From Lepidostoma basale (taxonomy: Eukaryota > Arthropoda > Insecta > Trichoptera > Lepidostomatidae), in contig JAHDVF020000251.1 of assembly GCA_022606425.2 (NCBI GenBank), positions 248,001-312,000 on the forward strand: a DNA stretch of 64,000 nucleotides. The letters are read 5' to 3'. The stretch's first letter is position 1. Each line of letters opens with the position of its first letter. Both the position numbers and the translations under genes were made by a program. Positions 1-10,278 of this stretch are shown one piece after another. The notes beneath the pieces were generated by a model that did no database searches, was not told where the DNA came from, and saw only the letters and a program-made list of their open reading frames with translations.

Positions 1-535
1 AATAACAATTTGAATAATTTCTTCAATATTATTTTTAAGTTCTTGCTGGTTAAGTGCCTTATTACAGATAATTAAAAAAATGGTGGATACGTGTAACATA
101 AATTAAATAAACACAAAAGTCCGGATTGTCCAAGTCAACATGTGCAACATCGAAAAAAACATTATGTGTTATTACATTATGTGCTAAATTAAAAAACAGT
201 GGATACGTGGAACATATTATAAATTAAATAGACAATATGTGCACCGTCTAAAAAGAACATTTTGTGTAAAATTATTTTTATTTTGTTATTTTATTTTATA
301 TCATTGTATTTTATATTATTTGTTTTAGATTTATTTTGTGGGTGTTGGACGATCGAAGTGTGCGCGGGAGATGCCTATTGGTGGCGATGAGGTTCGCAAC
401 CCATCACACCGCGCCTCCCGCGGGGCGAAAAGAGAAGGATGGAGTGCCGCATCAGTAAAAGTGTGACAGTCCATTCTCTCTGCTTACACTTTCGGGGAGA
501 CGGCGTGATGGTTAGTTAGTTAGTTAGTTAATTTG
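1..535 (+). mobile_element. Composite non-autonomous retroelement, copy 1 (cut by window edge)
   Basis: The AT-rich left part (about 1-330) and the GC-rich right part (about 330-515) both reappear in the same order at 6868-7525. The right part contains the string GAGAAGGATGGAGTGCCGCAT and ends with a block reading approximately GACAGTCCATTCTCTCTGC, then GGAGACGGCGTGATGG, then a (GTTA)n tail. That terminal block is also the 3' end of the LINE family described below, so the element is probably mobilised by LINE machinery. No protein-coding potential is seen. The 5' end lies outside the window. Confidence 0.6.
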
Positions 536-783
536 ACAAATTAGCCTAATTATTATTATGCATATAGCATGAACTGCCTTTTATATGAAGAATATCTTCA
601 GCAAACAAGTGAAAAACAGTTGTAATTCATTCATTGTATGGAAATTTAAATTTTGCCTCTTCGGTGTCCGCCTTATGGCAATTCAAATTTTTTTTTTTTT
701 AATTCCAGGGCCCAAAATTGATGAATCAAAGATCGGACCAAAGTTGCCGATGCAGCGTGTAAAATAACTAATGTTTAAATGGA

Positions 784-990
784 ATGGGATCGGTCATAAA
801 GCAAGGACAACGGGTGATAAGATCTTCTGGCCTGGAGTGGCGAAAGAGAAACAGCTACACAAATTCTGGCAGATCACAAGCAAGATGGTCTGATGACATT
901 AAACGAGTGGCAGGAGGTCAATGGCGCAGAGCGGCGAGGGATACAGTTGTGGAAGTCGGGAAGGGAGGCTTTTGTAGTATTATCATCTAT
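784..990 (+). mobile_element. LINE reverse-transcriptase C-terminal fragment
   Basis: A reading frame here contains the phrase SGRSQARWSDDIKRVAGGQW followed by RRAARDT. This is the C-terminal tail typical of RTE/CR1-like endonuclease-reverse transcriptases, and the same motif (RWADDIVPVAGSRW) occurs at 13.6 kb. Only this tail remains, so it is a dead 5'-truncated copy. Sequence to about 1110 stays open but is not recognisable. Confidence 0.55.
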
Positions 991-1110
991 ATTACTATTC
1001 CACGCCAGCGGACTCGCAGTGCCGAAATCACGATCGTAGAAACTTACTTTATTGGCTCTGATGTGAATTTCATGGACAACAAAATCAAGAGTTTTGTTTC
1101 TTTAATATAA

Positions 1111-1420
1111 TGAATGTTTTCTGCAAATGTGATATAATATTGTTTATTTGATTATTAAATTTCATATAAAATATTCAAAAAATAGTTTTTCAATTACATT
1201 AGTAATATGTATTCAAGTTTATAATTCACAGCGAGTTTGCTTGGATTGAAACTTTGTTTTAAAGATATAGACACACATTTTTGCATCCATACACATGGCA
1301 TTTAATCCAATAAATAAACAAATTGTTATTGAACTTTAATTGTATTTGTTTAATATATATTGGGTTTATTTATGTACTCGAATTTAGCAATAGCGAAGCG
1401 TTGCCGGGTCAGCTAGTTAT
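1111..1420 (+). mobile_element. AT-rich tract ending in a Helitron-like 3' terminus
   Basis: An AT-rich stretch ends in GCGTTGCCGGGTCAGCTAG followed by T (about 1397-1416). The CTAG end followed by T, preceded by a GC-rich CGTTGC-containing segment, resembles the 3' end of Helitron-type elements. A related ending (CACAGCAACGCGTGGCTGGG, then TACAGCTAGT) occurs at about 3706-3737. The 5' TC end was not located, so the assignment is tentative. Confidence 0.3.
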
Positions 1421-1424
1421 GTTA

Positions 1425-1722
1425 TATTTCTTGCGTTCTCTTCATTACTACGGCCTTCCCATCCCTATGCTATAGCACGAAGGTTTGTAGAATATTCTAT
1501 GACCCGAGCGGCGCGGCATGGCGGTTAAAAGTTGAAAAGCTCTATGGAATAATTGACAGCGGCTCTGGAGGATCGTCTGCTGAGTGTACAGAAATAACAT
1601 ACGATACTTACACGGGGACAAAAGACCATTACACTCACCGTATCTCTATAGAATTCTTAAACGATTCGTCTATTATTGGAAAGACTCCTGATATTGTATC
1701 TGCTCTTGGGTATTATCATTAA
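1425..1722 (+). other. Unrecognised coding-like segment
   Basis: One frame is open from about 1425 to a TAA at 1720-1722 and has codon usage more protein-like than its surroundings. It includes WRLKVEKLYGIIDSGSGGSS, then AECTEITYDTYTGTKDHYTH, then RISIEFLNDSSIIGKTPDIV. I do not recognise the family. A tryptophan near the start, one cysteine and alternating aromatic residues loosely recall insect lipocalins, but this is speculation. There is no start codon in a good context and no convincing partner exon nearby. It may be an orphan exon, a pseudogene piece or a captured gene fragment next to the Helitron-like end. Confidence 0.3.
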
Positions 1723-2620
1723 TTACTATAAGTTCACATAATACACTGTAAAATGTTCACGTATAACTTTCTGCGCCTAATGTAAGTATCTCATCTTAAT
1801 ATTTTCCGCACAACTTGAGTAATCAATAATCATACATAATGATCAATCAATGTCACCATCTTATTAATACATAATCGAACATTTATATAAATAAACTACC
1901 TCATTATCGGATGCAGCTTTGAGGCGAAGCGTTCAACAAGGTTACTTCTTTCAAATTATTTTCACTAAATACACACCCTTTATAAGTAGAATTTTTTAAA
2001 TTTTAGGCCACGACCACACCGAAGTATTTCGGTTGATAACTCGCTTGCTGTGTGTCCGAAAATGACAGCGACTGATTTGACAATGTTGTCAAATTATTTT
2101 ATTTGAAAATGTTACGCTATTGATTAAGCTTTTAAATTTATTTTGGTTGGTGAATTAATCCATTAAAGTAATGGGCATTAATGATTTGTGATCACAACGT
2201 TAATAGTAAAAATATATATAAACTTAGTTTTTTTCAAATTGAATATTTATTTATTTTATATGGAAAAAAAGGTTTGCTAACGTTTGAATTGTTATGCATT
2301 TATTTGATTGCACAAGTAGTTGCGAAAGTAAGTAGCAAATTTTATTTAAAAAAAAAAATTAATGCGAACCAACGTATGGCTCACTATACGCTCCGCGCCA
2401 CAGGGCGTGATCACAAGTGAACTGTGTCTTGACTCCTACCCAGGCACTCCGGTGTGGCCGTACCCTTATACATTGCTTTACTATTCGCTAACTGCGTGTG
2501 ACAAAAATTACAGTACGTATCTACACATTGAAAAACAGCAAGTAGACACTTTGTTTTCGTATTTTTCTGACACCTTCGTAATTTTGTATCCATAAAAAAA
2601 TATATTATAATAACGCGTTT
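1723..2620. other. Non-coding AT-rich spacer, nothing recognised
   Basis: No splice-supported exon, RNA gene or familiar repeat could be recognised. Short open frames at 2181-2595 lack any domain and overlap on both strands. Confidence 0.6.
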
Positions 2621-2623
2621 CTA

Positions 2624-2850
2624 GATGGCGAGATGGCGATAACGAGATGGCGATGGCAAGGTGGCGATGGTAGGATGGCGATGGCAAGATGGCGATGGCA
2701 AGATGGCGATAGCGAGATGGCGAGATGATGATGACGAGATGGCGTTGGCCTCAAGCCAAGCCAAGTCTCGCCATGTCGCCATGGAGCCATGCACATGGGT
2801 ACACGGCTACACGGCTACATGGCTGGCTACATGGCGACATGGCGACATAT
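2624..2850. repeat. GATGGCGATGGCAA-type minisatellite
   Basis: Imperfect tandem copies of GATGGCGATGGCAA and shorter GATGGCGA units run from about 2624 to 2745. A related CATGGCGACATGG / GGCTACAC array follows to about 2850. Open frames on both strands here are products of the repeat and not genes. Confidence 0.8.
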
Positions 2851-3014
2851 CATTCAAAATCAACATAAATTTATGTATTATTAACATGTTTTTGACATCA
2901 AAAAATAAGAATGTAATTAAGTTTTAAAAACATTGTAAACAAAATACACAGTGATTTTTTGGAATATTTACATTTTTTATTATAAGATAAAGTACACTGG
3001 TATATACATATAAA

Positions 3015-3195
3015 TCCTTTCCTTCTTCTTCTTCTTCTTATTCTTATAGGTTTGATGACCGGTTATTGGCTTCAGATCCGTCCTTCCGTGAAGTGGACCG
3101 CCAACTATTCCGCCAGCTTTTCGGTGGTTGGTCACGTGGTCGGGAACCCTCCGGTGACTGTTTCGAGCTATCGTTGGGATTCTATTTTCTTGCAT
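3015..3195 (-). mobile_element. LINE 3'-end fragment with (GAA)n tail
   Basis: Read on the minus strand, a GC-richer 150-bp segment ends in an (AAG/GAA)n run (plus strand CTTCTTCTTCTT at about 3023). The same polarity and tail are seen in the other LINE fragments of this window. The family is not recognised beyond this. Confidence 0.35.
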
Positions 3196-3239
3196 ACGGG
3201 AAACATGCTCGTATATAAATATAAAAATGTAAAGGTTAT

Positions 3240-3738
3240 TTTTTCTTAATCGTTAATCTCCTTAAGTTATTCAGCGATTGCTTTGAAATTTTGACACAAC
3301 GTTGCTGTCGAATACACGCGTGTTTTACTTTGGATATCGTCTCCTTGGGAGTTCCAACCCGGAATCTATTCTTCCGCCAAATGCTGGAAATTTATTTCTT
3401 GGATGTTGTAGTTGGAAATAGTCGGATGGTGAGAGAATGGTTTCTTTGAGGATATGGTGGGTTGGATAATATATTTGGACCTGACTATCCGGATAGGGAG
3501 GAGTGTGCGAATGTCGGGGGTGGCCTTGGAGAGGGGCAGAGGTCATGGGTGGAGACTGAGGGACGGTTGCAGGAGCCTTGGGTGGGGGCAGGTTGGACCT
3601 GGGTACAGAACCAAAAGGGACGAGTGACCTTGGGTGTGGGCTGATGGTCTCGGGTGGGGAACATTAAACCATCATTTGGGACCATTTTCTATTTAATCGG
3701 AATGAGCCACAGCAACGCGTGGCTGGGTACAGCTAGTT
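3240..3738 (+). mobile_element. Possible non-autonomous Helitron-like element
   Basis: The segment ends in TACAGCTAG followed by T, with a CGCGT-containing stretch just upstream, the same layout as the terminus near 1416. Internal overlapping open frames (3325-3685, both strands) carry no recognisable domain. The left boundary is uncertain. Confidence 0.25.
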
Positions 3739-4064
3739 GTCTTATATGTGAAAAAATCATATTTTATAAAAATTCCGTTAAAACACAGTGTTAATCATTA
3801 TTAACATCATCGTTGTGGTTTATTGCCCACATAACCGGTTCTTCTTCCCGAGTAATTACAGAGGAGACATCCCTCCATCCTGTCGCCGCACAGTTGTAGC
3901 CGTAACTCATAACATAAATACTTCCTTGCTATTTTATTATGAATTACATCACCATCATTGAAATGTAATAACATGTTTGAATCTAGTTTATTAAAATATG
4001 ACATCAATTGACCCCTATCTTGAGCTGTGTATATATTATATTTTCTTCTATTCATTATCGGAAT
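3739..4064. other. Spacer without recognised feature
   Basis: A minus-strand frame (4055-3807) is open for 82 codons and includes two CxxC-like cysteine pairs, but no family is recognised and no splice context is convincing. Confidence 0.4.
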
Positions 4065-4195
4065 CAGAAACTCTTAGACGAACGTGTGTAAATTTGTATA
4101 TCATAGTTTAAAATGCAAATATAAGAAATGAATGCAGTGCGAATAAAAGTGTTTGGATTCACGGAAAGAATTGTAAAGAAAGACTACTACTAGAG
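4065..4195 (+). mobile_element. Degenerate LINE-A fragment
   Basis: The string AATATAAGAAATGAATGCAG and flanking bases match the segment of the recurrent LINE 3' end that encodes the IRxECxA region (compare 32495-32520). The reading frame is broken. Confidence 0.45.
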
Positions 4196-4214
4196 TACTA
4201 GAACTAGACTAACT

Positions 4215-4430
4215 AACATTGATCTCCGGGAGAGGAAATATAAATTGGCCTCCACACAGTCCTTGATTTAACCCCTTTGGACTTTTTCCTGTGGAGTTAT
4301 CTCAAATCTAAAGTTTACACAAATAAACCGACTTCCTTGGCGCATTTGAAAGAAAATGTTCATCACAAAATGGCAGTCATCACGAAGTCTACCTGCCGAG
4401 CCGTCATAAGAATTTTTACTGCTTGACTAA
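4215..4430 (+). pseudogene. DDE transposase C-terminal remnant
   Basis: After one frameshift near 4274 the plus strand reads DLTPLDFFLWSYLKSKVYTN, then KPTSLAHLKENVHH, ending in a stop near 4427. This is the C-terminal signature of insect Tc1/mariner-like DDE transposases (SPDLxPxDFFLWxxLK). Only the last third is present and no TIR was found, so it is a dead fragment. Confidence 0.65.
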
Positions 4431-4467
4431 ATGAGTGCCGCAAACGCGGGGGTTACCTTTAAGGTAA

Positions 4468-5092
4468 GTAGTCTGGTAACTTAATACGAAATTAAAAATG
4501 AATCGTTTTGGAAAATTAGGATGTTTTTATTTACATATTAAAGATACAAAAAAAATTGAATTTTTTTTAAAGTTTATTATTATGATTATTATTATTAATC
4601 GAAGTTGGCACCTCGAAAAAAAAGCGTGTGGGTGGCCCGGGTGATTTTGGCTGTTGATGTTATCTGAAATCAAAAATTCTTGAAAATTCTTAATCTAAAG
4701 ACATGTCATTCTCGTCGGAACTAGCGAGCCATTTTTTCACCCCTAACTTTTTATTTTACAATCCCTTCTTTGCTGACTTTTTTTTTCAAAGTCCGCCATT
4801 TTGTTATTTATCCATGAAATTTAACTTCTGTAGTTCCGACCAGAATGACATGTCTTTAAATTAAGAATTTTCAAGAATTTTTGATTTCAGATAACATTAA
4901 GAGCCAAAATCGCGCTTTTTTTCGAGGTGCCAACTTCGATTAATAATAATAAACTGTTAAAAATTTCAAATTTTTTTTTGTATCTTTAATATGTAAACAA
5001 AAACTTCCTAAATTTCCAAAACGATTCATTTTTATTTCCTACAAAAAAAAATCCAAAAAAGACATGAACATCGGCTTAAGTTACCAGACTAC
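4468..5092. mobile_element. Long-inverted-repeat (foldback/MITE-like) element
   Basis: Two arms of about 260-280 bp face each other. The left arm begins GTAGTCTGGTAACTTAA at 4468 and the right arm ends in its reverse complement at 5092. Matching interior blocks include CGAAGTTGGCACCTCGAAAA and GACATGTCATTCT with their complements. The central spacer (about 4725-4830) has no coding potential. The superfamily is unknown, as no clear target-site duplication is visible. Confidence 0.75.
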
Positions 5093-5540
5093 AAACTTAA
5101 ACGATATTATTTTTAAGAAATAAATTGTCATTCAACAAATTTTTTTGATAAATGATTTAATTTTTTTTTAATTGGTACCCTAAATACAAACTTTATTTTG
5201 AGACACCCATGTAACATATCGTTTAATGAGCTTCTCAAGTAGGAAATGTTAAAAACAAGGAATGTTTAGACGAGGTAAACCTTTACGGAATGAAAAGTCT
5301 TTCATCTCAAATTCCTAATTCCTTGCAGAACAAGTTCCGTTTGTGTTTTTTCCACACTTCGATATTCGCACGCCAGCGTAGAAACTTGCTGGTAATAGAA
5401 TCAGATCGGTGGACTCGTTTAAATTAAATGATTTTCATTAATGCTACAACACGTCTGTGTTATGTCATCCAGAATAGTCATTCCGGTTTAATACATAATC
5501 CATTCATCGTTTGTAGCGTCTTGATTTGTACCTGCCTCGT
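5093..5540. other. Spacer without recognised feature
   Basis: AT-rich sequence with no convincing open frame, RNA gene or repeat identified by eye. Confidence 0.5.
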
Positions 5541-5544
5541 GTCT

Positions 5545-5700
5545 GCCTTCTTCTTCTTCTAATAGTCTCGTGTCAGGTCCTCCGACCTTGACGATCATTG
5601 TGGCGAACGCTTTCTCGCCCCGTCTTTCTCGCCACAGTGGGATTGTCCGTAGGAGCTATCTTCCTTTAGCTGTCTAGGTTCCCTTACTGAAAGGTGATAT
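5545..5700 (-). mobile_element. LINE 3'-end fragment with (GAA)n tail
   Basis: A plus-strand CTTCTTCTTCTTC run is followed by GTCTCGTGTCAGGTCCTCCGACCTTGACG. The same arrangement occurs at 41925-41970 (TTCTTCTTCTGGTGCCGTGTCAGGTC). On the minus strand this is the 3' end of an RTE-like LINE with a trinucleotide tail. Confidence 0.5.
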
Positions 5701-5847
5701 TTCACTGCATTTTATAGGTACACAACTTCCAGTAGGGTAAATCCTAACGTGGCCTTTCAAGTCATTAGAGTCTCTTGTAAATGTTTTGACATTAGCATTT
5801 AAAAATGTGTTCTCTTTATAAATGTTTTTTTATAAGTGTATTTCTGA

Positions 5848-6265
5848 AACTAACTAACTAACCATCTGTCTCTCACCGCCACACTTTACTTTTCTGATGT
5901 AATACTATCGATTCATCAACATTCATACAACGTGTCATGCACGCATGTCGATTTCTCCGATTCTTCGATTTAACTCGATGTAAATTTATGTTTATTTTGC
6001 CACATTTTTCTTTTTTCAATTACATCGTTAACATATATGTTACATTCTATAATATAATATCTTCATTCCTCCTTTCCGTTTATTTTTCCAAACAATCCTA
6101 ATGACCCTATCATTATTTTGTTCATAACACTTTCAATCACACTGCATTCACTTCTTACATTTGCATTAAAAACTCCATTATATACAGAATTACACATTCC
6201 TCTAAGATATCTTATTTCTACTGCATTTATTATACTTTCATCATTCTTTTACCTGTTACATGCTT
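5848..6265 (-). mobile_element. LINE-A 3' fragment
   Basis: On the minus strand the segment runs through the degenerate region coding for the conserved C-terminal tail (equivalents of [31 protein letters not shown]). It ends with the family terminus and a (GTTA)n tail seen on the plus strand as ACTAACTAACTAACC at 5849. It is strongly decayed. Confidence 0.6.
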
Positions 6266-6276
6266 AAGTTATTTCT

Positions 6277-6560
6277 GGTATTAGGTACCGTATCTGAATA
6301 CTGATTCCTGGTATTGGGCTTTACGTACCTATTGATACCGTATCAGAATACTGATTCCTGATATAAGGTTTCACGTATTGATACTGTATCAAAATGCTGA
6401 TTCCTGGTATTAGGTTTTACGTATTAGTACCATATCAGAATACTGTTTCCTGATGTTAGATTATACGTATTGGTACTGTTTCAAAATACTGATTTCTGGT
6501 ATTTGGTTTTACGTATCAGAATACTGATTCGTGTGAATCAGTTTTCTGTTGGAATTCTGA
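6277..6560. repeat. 46-bp minisatellite, about six copies
   Basis: The core CTGATTCCTGGTAT or a variant starts at 6301, 6351, 6397, 6443, 6489 and 6524, spaced 50, 46, 46, 46 and 35 bp. Each unit also contains TACGTATT and GTATCAGAATA. There is no coding potential. Confidence 0.85.
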
Positions 6561-6867
6561 TTCCTCTAACAAGTAGCATATTCAATAAAGAATATTAAGG
6601 AATCATTTAAATATTCTACAAATACCTACAACTTATCGCCAACATTATGATCTGATTTATAAAATTTAGTTTGGTTCATGTGCTGCTCCCGTAAATTTGG
6701 AAATATTTCGTGTATAAGTGAATTGTTTTGGTCAATTTGATTTTTGCCGCGCTTTATAATAGTTGGTTGTGATACGCAATACGTTTTTACTGTTTTAATG
6801 TTAAAATTATACAAGTATTTTCGTTTATATAAAGAATTTTGACAGTTGTAAAAATAAATTTTTCATT
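6561..6867. other. AT-rich spacer
   Basis: A 62-codon minus-strand open frame (6814-6626) has no recognisable domain. Nothing else is seen. Confidence 0.5.
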
Positions 6868-7525
6868 TGTTCCAATGACAATTTGAATAATTTCTTCAGT
6901 ATTATTTTTAAATTCTTGTTCCTATTAGATTGTTTTAAGTGCCTAATTACAGTTTGTGCCATTAATAAAATAGTGGATACATGGAATATAAATTAAATAA
7001 ACACAAAAGTCTGACAACATCAGAAAACATCTAACTCTTAAATAATGTGTTGTTCTTCTTATTGTTTCTGATTACTTGATTGGTCTTAATTTTTTTATTA
7101 TCTCGTGTTTTATTTTTTGTGTTTTCGTCTATTGTTAATATTGTAATTTTTAAATTTCATAATTGTATATTCTGTTTAAAATAGTTTTTTGTTGTTTTTG
7201 TATCCTACCTGCATAGTCATAAGCGCTTTGGTTATATACTGTAATGTTTATGATTTAAAAAAGTAAATAAATTGAAATTGTAATTAAATTGTGTTAAATT
7301 ATTTTTATTTTGTTATTTTATTTTATATCATTGTATTTTATATTATTCGTTTTAGATTTATTTTGTGGATGTTGGATGATCGAAGTATGCGCGAGAGATA
7401 CCTATTACTTATAGGGGGAGAAAAGAGAAGAATGGAGTGCCGCATCGGTTAAAGTGTGGCAGTCCATTCTTTCTGCCTACCCTTTCGGGGGGGACGGCGT
7501 GATGGTTAGTTAGTTTTTTTACAAC
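6868..7525 (+). mobile_element. Composite non-autonomous retroelement, copy 2
   Basis: It starts with the CAATTTGAATAATTTCTTCA block found at 6-26 and shares AAATTAAATAAACACAAAAGTC. It then has an insertion or divergent stretch (about 7020-7280) and resumes with TTATTTTATATCATTGTATT and the GC-rich segment. It ends in GTGTGGCAGTCCATTCTTTC, CTTTCGGGGGGGACGGCGTG and ATGGTTAGTTAG. It is about 120 bp longer than copy 1. Confidence 0.65.
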
Positions 7526-7920
7526 TTAGTTGAACAAAAAATAATTGGAGTCACTTTAGAGGTGAAGAGTTGCACAATCAATACAACCCATTAAACACAT
7601 TCCAACACGCACTGCAGTGGGTGAGTGGCGAATATCCCTCCCATGACCACACCTAATGTCTTCCAGGAACAGCTCGATTGTTGTGATTATTGAAAGATTC
7701 ACTGACTAATTCGTTGTATGCCAACATTCCTACTCGTAAAGAACGTGGTATTTGGTTATAAAACAAAATAATAAATTAAGTTGTTAAAAAAAAAAATATT
7801 TGAGGAAATGCCTAAAACCTTACACCATTGACCACCAGGAACACCACGCAAAATATGACGAGACAGTTCGACATCTACATGCCAGGAACAGGTTATGAGA
7901 AATAACAGGACACAGTCGTA
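7526..7920. other. Spacer without recognised feature
   Basis: No gene or familiar repeat is recognised here. Confidence 0.5.
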
Positions 7921-8160
7921 AACAAACAAACAAACAAACCATCACGCCGTTTCGCCGCAGGGGTAGGCAGAGAGAATGGACTCCCACACTACTCTATCCT
8001 GGCAAACCTCTCTAGCTTCCTCCACATTCATACAACGAGTCATACACGCACGTCGACCAACGTTTAAAATTTGATTAATTTGGTCATGTCTTATTTTCCT
8101 CAATCTGCCTCGACTCCGTACTGCAGGAGGACGAGTTGCAATTCTCTGCTCCAAATCAAC
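7921..8160 (-). mobile_element. LINE-A 3' fragment, (CAAA)n tail
   Basis: The minus strand encodes [20 protein letters not shown], then RRACMTRCMNVEEAREVCQD, then [17 protein letters not shown] and a stop, followed by a (TTTG)n tail. Compared with the copy at 15.4 kb, the residues between NVG and RRAC have been lost. Confidence 0.75.
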
Positions 8161-8299
8161 CCCCAGGATTGAAACTGCAAAGAAGAAGAAGTTTAAGTGG
8201 CAGCTGTTTTAGTCACAAAATTGTGTTTTGAATGTAATGTAATCTAATCTCAAGCCAATGTTCCTGAATTATTGCTGATTGGCTTCTTCTTCTTTTTTT

Positions 8300-8745
8300 T
8301 CTGCTTTATTTAGCACTGTGGAACTGGCAGAAGAAGGATGAAAGCAGAATAAATGCGGTATAGATGAAGTCCCTGAGACGTATGTGTGTTAGAACGATAT
8401 ATGACAGAATCTCAAATGCTGATATAAGAAAGGAATATAGAGCGGAAGAAGGTATTATACGAACAAAATTATGAAAGGATCGCCGCGTTGGTTCGGACAT
8501 ATGGAGCGCATGGGTGAAGAAAGAATGGTTAAAAAAAGTATACGTTAACGATGTAAATGTAGTACGGAGTCGAAGTAGACTAAGGAAAAAAATCAAATTT
8601 TAAAGGTTGGTCATGTCAGAAGCCGGAAGAATCGACGTGCGTGTATGACTCGCTGTATGAATGTGGAGGATTCTAGAGAGGTGTGCCAGGATAGAGTAGT
8701 ATGGCGGTCCATTCTCTCTGCCTACCCCTGATGGTTTGTTGTTGT
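8300..8745 (+). mobile_element. LINE-A 3' fragment, frameshifted
   Basis: The segment opens with GGAACTGGCAGAAGAAGGATG and passes through the KSLRRMCV and [12 protein letters not shown] equivalents. It ends CCATTCTCTCTGCCTACCCC, TGATGG and a TTTGTTGTTG tail. Frameshifts near 8460, 8535 and 8590 and loss of the last GC-rich terminal bases show that it is dead. Confidence 0.7.
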
Positions 8746-8896
8746 TTGTAATGATTTTAAATACTATTTCGAGAGTTCATAAGTTTATTTTTGTTTAATC
8801 CTTTATTATTAACCGTTCTTCCCGCTGTATATTCCTGTAGTGTATCATTATTTTTATATTTTATATAATGCTCCTAAAATGTTAATGTATTATATA

Positions 8897-10175
8897 TTAG
8901 GGGTACCCATAAGTAATGTCGTTTTTTTCGATGCGCCATCTTTTAAATAGTCTCCTTCGGTCTGTCATGCAGTATGGACGTGTTATAAGTTTTTATTGTG
9001 TAGCGGCTACCTAGCGGCCACCTGCTCGTGGCCTTGAGACAAAATAAAACGGTTTCTTTATCCCTCTGAAGACAATGGTAGAGACGTGTCCGTTGGAACA
9101 ACATCTGCAGAGCTGTGTACTTTTTCAACATCATTTGAAAAATAAATCGACAGAAGCTACGAAGGATATTTGCGAGATTTACGGTGACATATTGGATGTC
9201 AGCAAATGCCAACGATGGTTAAAAAAATTTAAATCTGGTGATTTGTGTTTGGAAAATGAGCCTCGAAGTGGACGACCCGTCCAGGCAGACGAAGCAGCCG
9301 TGAAGTCTGAAATCGAAGACGACCCGATGCTGACTATTGAGAAATTATCGGAAAAGGTCGATACATCCTGGTCCAATATTCAAAGGATCCTAAAGAAGTT
9401 AGGCAAGATTAAAAAATATGGTGTTTGGGTCCCACGCGCATTGACCGACCGCAACGTGGCTCAACGGCTCAGCATCAGCAGATTATTGCTAGAAAAGAAC
9501 AATTAAGCCCATTTCTTTGTGACTTAGTGACTGGTGATGAGAAATAGGTTTAATTCAAACATAACGAAAAAAAAAACAATGGCTAAAATGCGGTCAAAAG
9601 GCCGTTTCAACCCCTAAACGGTCATTGCATTTAAAAATAGGGTTATTATGTGTTTATTGGGTTTCGAAAGGAATCATTTACTTCGAACTATTGCCATAAG
9701 GTCGTACAGTATCGGCAGAGTTATACTGTCAACAGTTGGATAGCTTTCATGAAGCACTACGCCAAAAGAGACCAGCTTTGGTGAATAGAAGCGCCATTAC
9801 TCTTCAGCACGATAACGCGCGATCTCATGTTGCGAAATTGACGCGTAAAAAAATTTGGGTGGGTCACCCTGTTGCATCTTCCATACTCGCCGGATCTCGC
9901 ACTATCTGATTCTTATTTATTTCGTTCTATGGAACATATTTTAAGAGATCAAAATTTCAATTCCTTAGAAGGGGTGAATACAGCCCTATCACAATATTTT
10001 CAGTCAAAATCCGCTGAATTTTACAAGAAGGGCATGGATGATTAAAAAAAAAAGGTAGCAGAAGGTTATAGATTATATGAGTAATAATTTTATATAAGAA
10101 AAGTTAAATAGAGTATAAGAAAAATTGTTTTGAATTTCAATGAAAAAAAACGACATTACTTATGGATACCCCTAA
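8897..10175 (+). mobile_element. Mariner (Tc1/mariner superfamily) element, nearly full length
   Basis: Terminal inverted repeats of about 32 bp (TTAGGGGTACCCATAAGTAA and onward; right end TTACTTATGGATACCCCTAA) are flanked by the expected TA dinucleotides (8895-8896 and 10176-10177). The total length of 1279 bp is normal for mariner. The repeats differ at one base in the outer part, so the insertion is not very old. The transposase inside is broken (separate entry). Confidence 0.93.
9075..10047 (+). pseudogene. Mariner transposase, inactivated
   Basis: This would catalyse cut-and-paste transposition of the surrounding element. Residues 1-143 of the first open frame (9075-9506) carry the N-terminal paired-type helix-turn-helix region, with RWLKKFKSGDLCLENEPRSG and the TIEKLSEKV second HTH. 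After a stop at 9504 and frame changes, the catalytic-domain landmarks are still readable: VTGDEK at about 9530 followed by an in-frame TAG where the family has Trp, TLQHDNARSHVAKLT near 9800, and LPYSPDLALSDSYLFRSMEH near 9880. The frame ends at a TAA near 10045. A family member is about 345 residues long. Several frameshifts and stops make this a pseudogene. Confidence 0.9.
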
Positions 10176-10278
10176 TATTATGCTTATTTATTCAATAAAG
10201 TACAGCGGAGCATAGAAGTAAGATGGGTAGATTAAATGTGGTCTGGCACCCCCTTGTTGTTGCCGTCTTTAAATATAA

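Noticed and set aside
2605..2927. Open frames in the GATGGCGA minisatellite
   Set aside because: They exist on both strands because the repeat lacks stop codons.
6277..6560. CRISPR-like array
   Set aside because: Units are diverged tandem copies without unique spacers, in an animal genome.
9074..9506. Functional mariner transposase
   Set aside because: The frame stops after the DNA-binding half. The catalytic half needs several frame changes and contains a stop in the first catalytic box.
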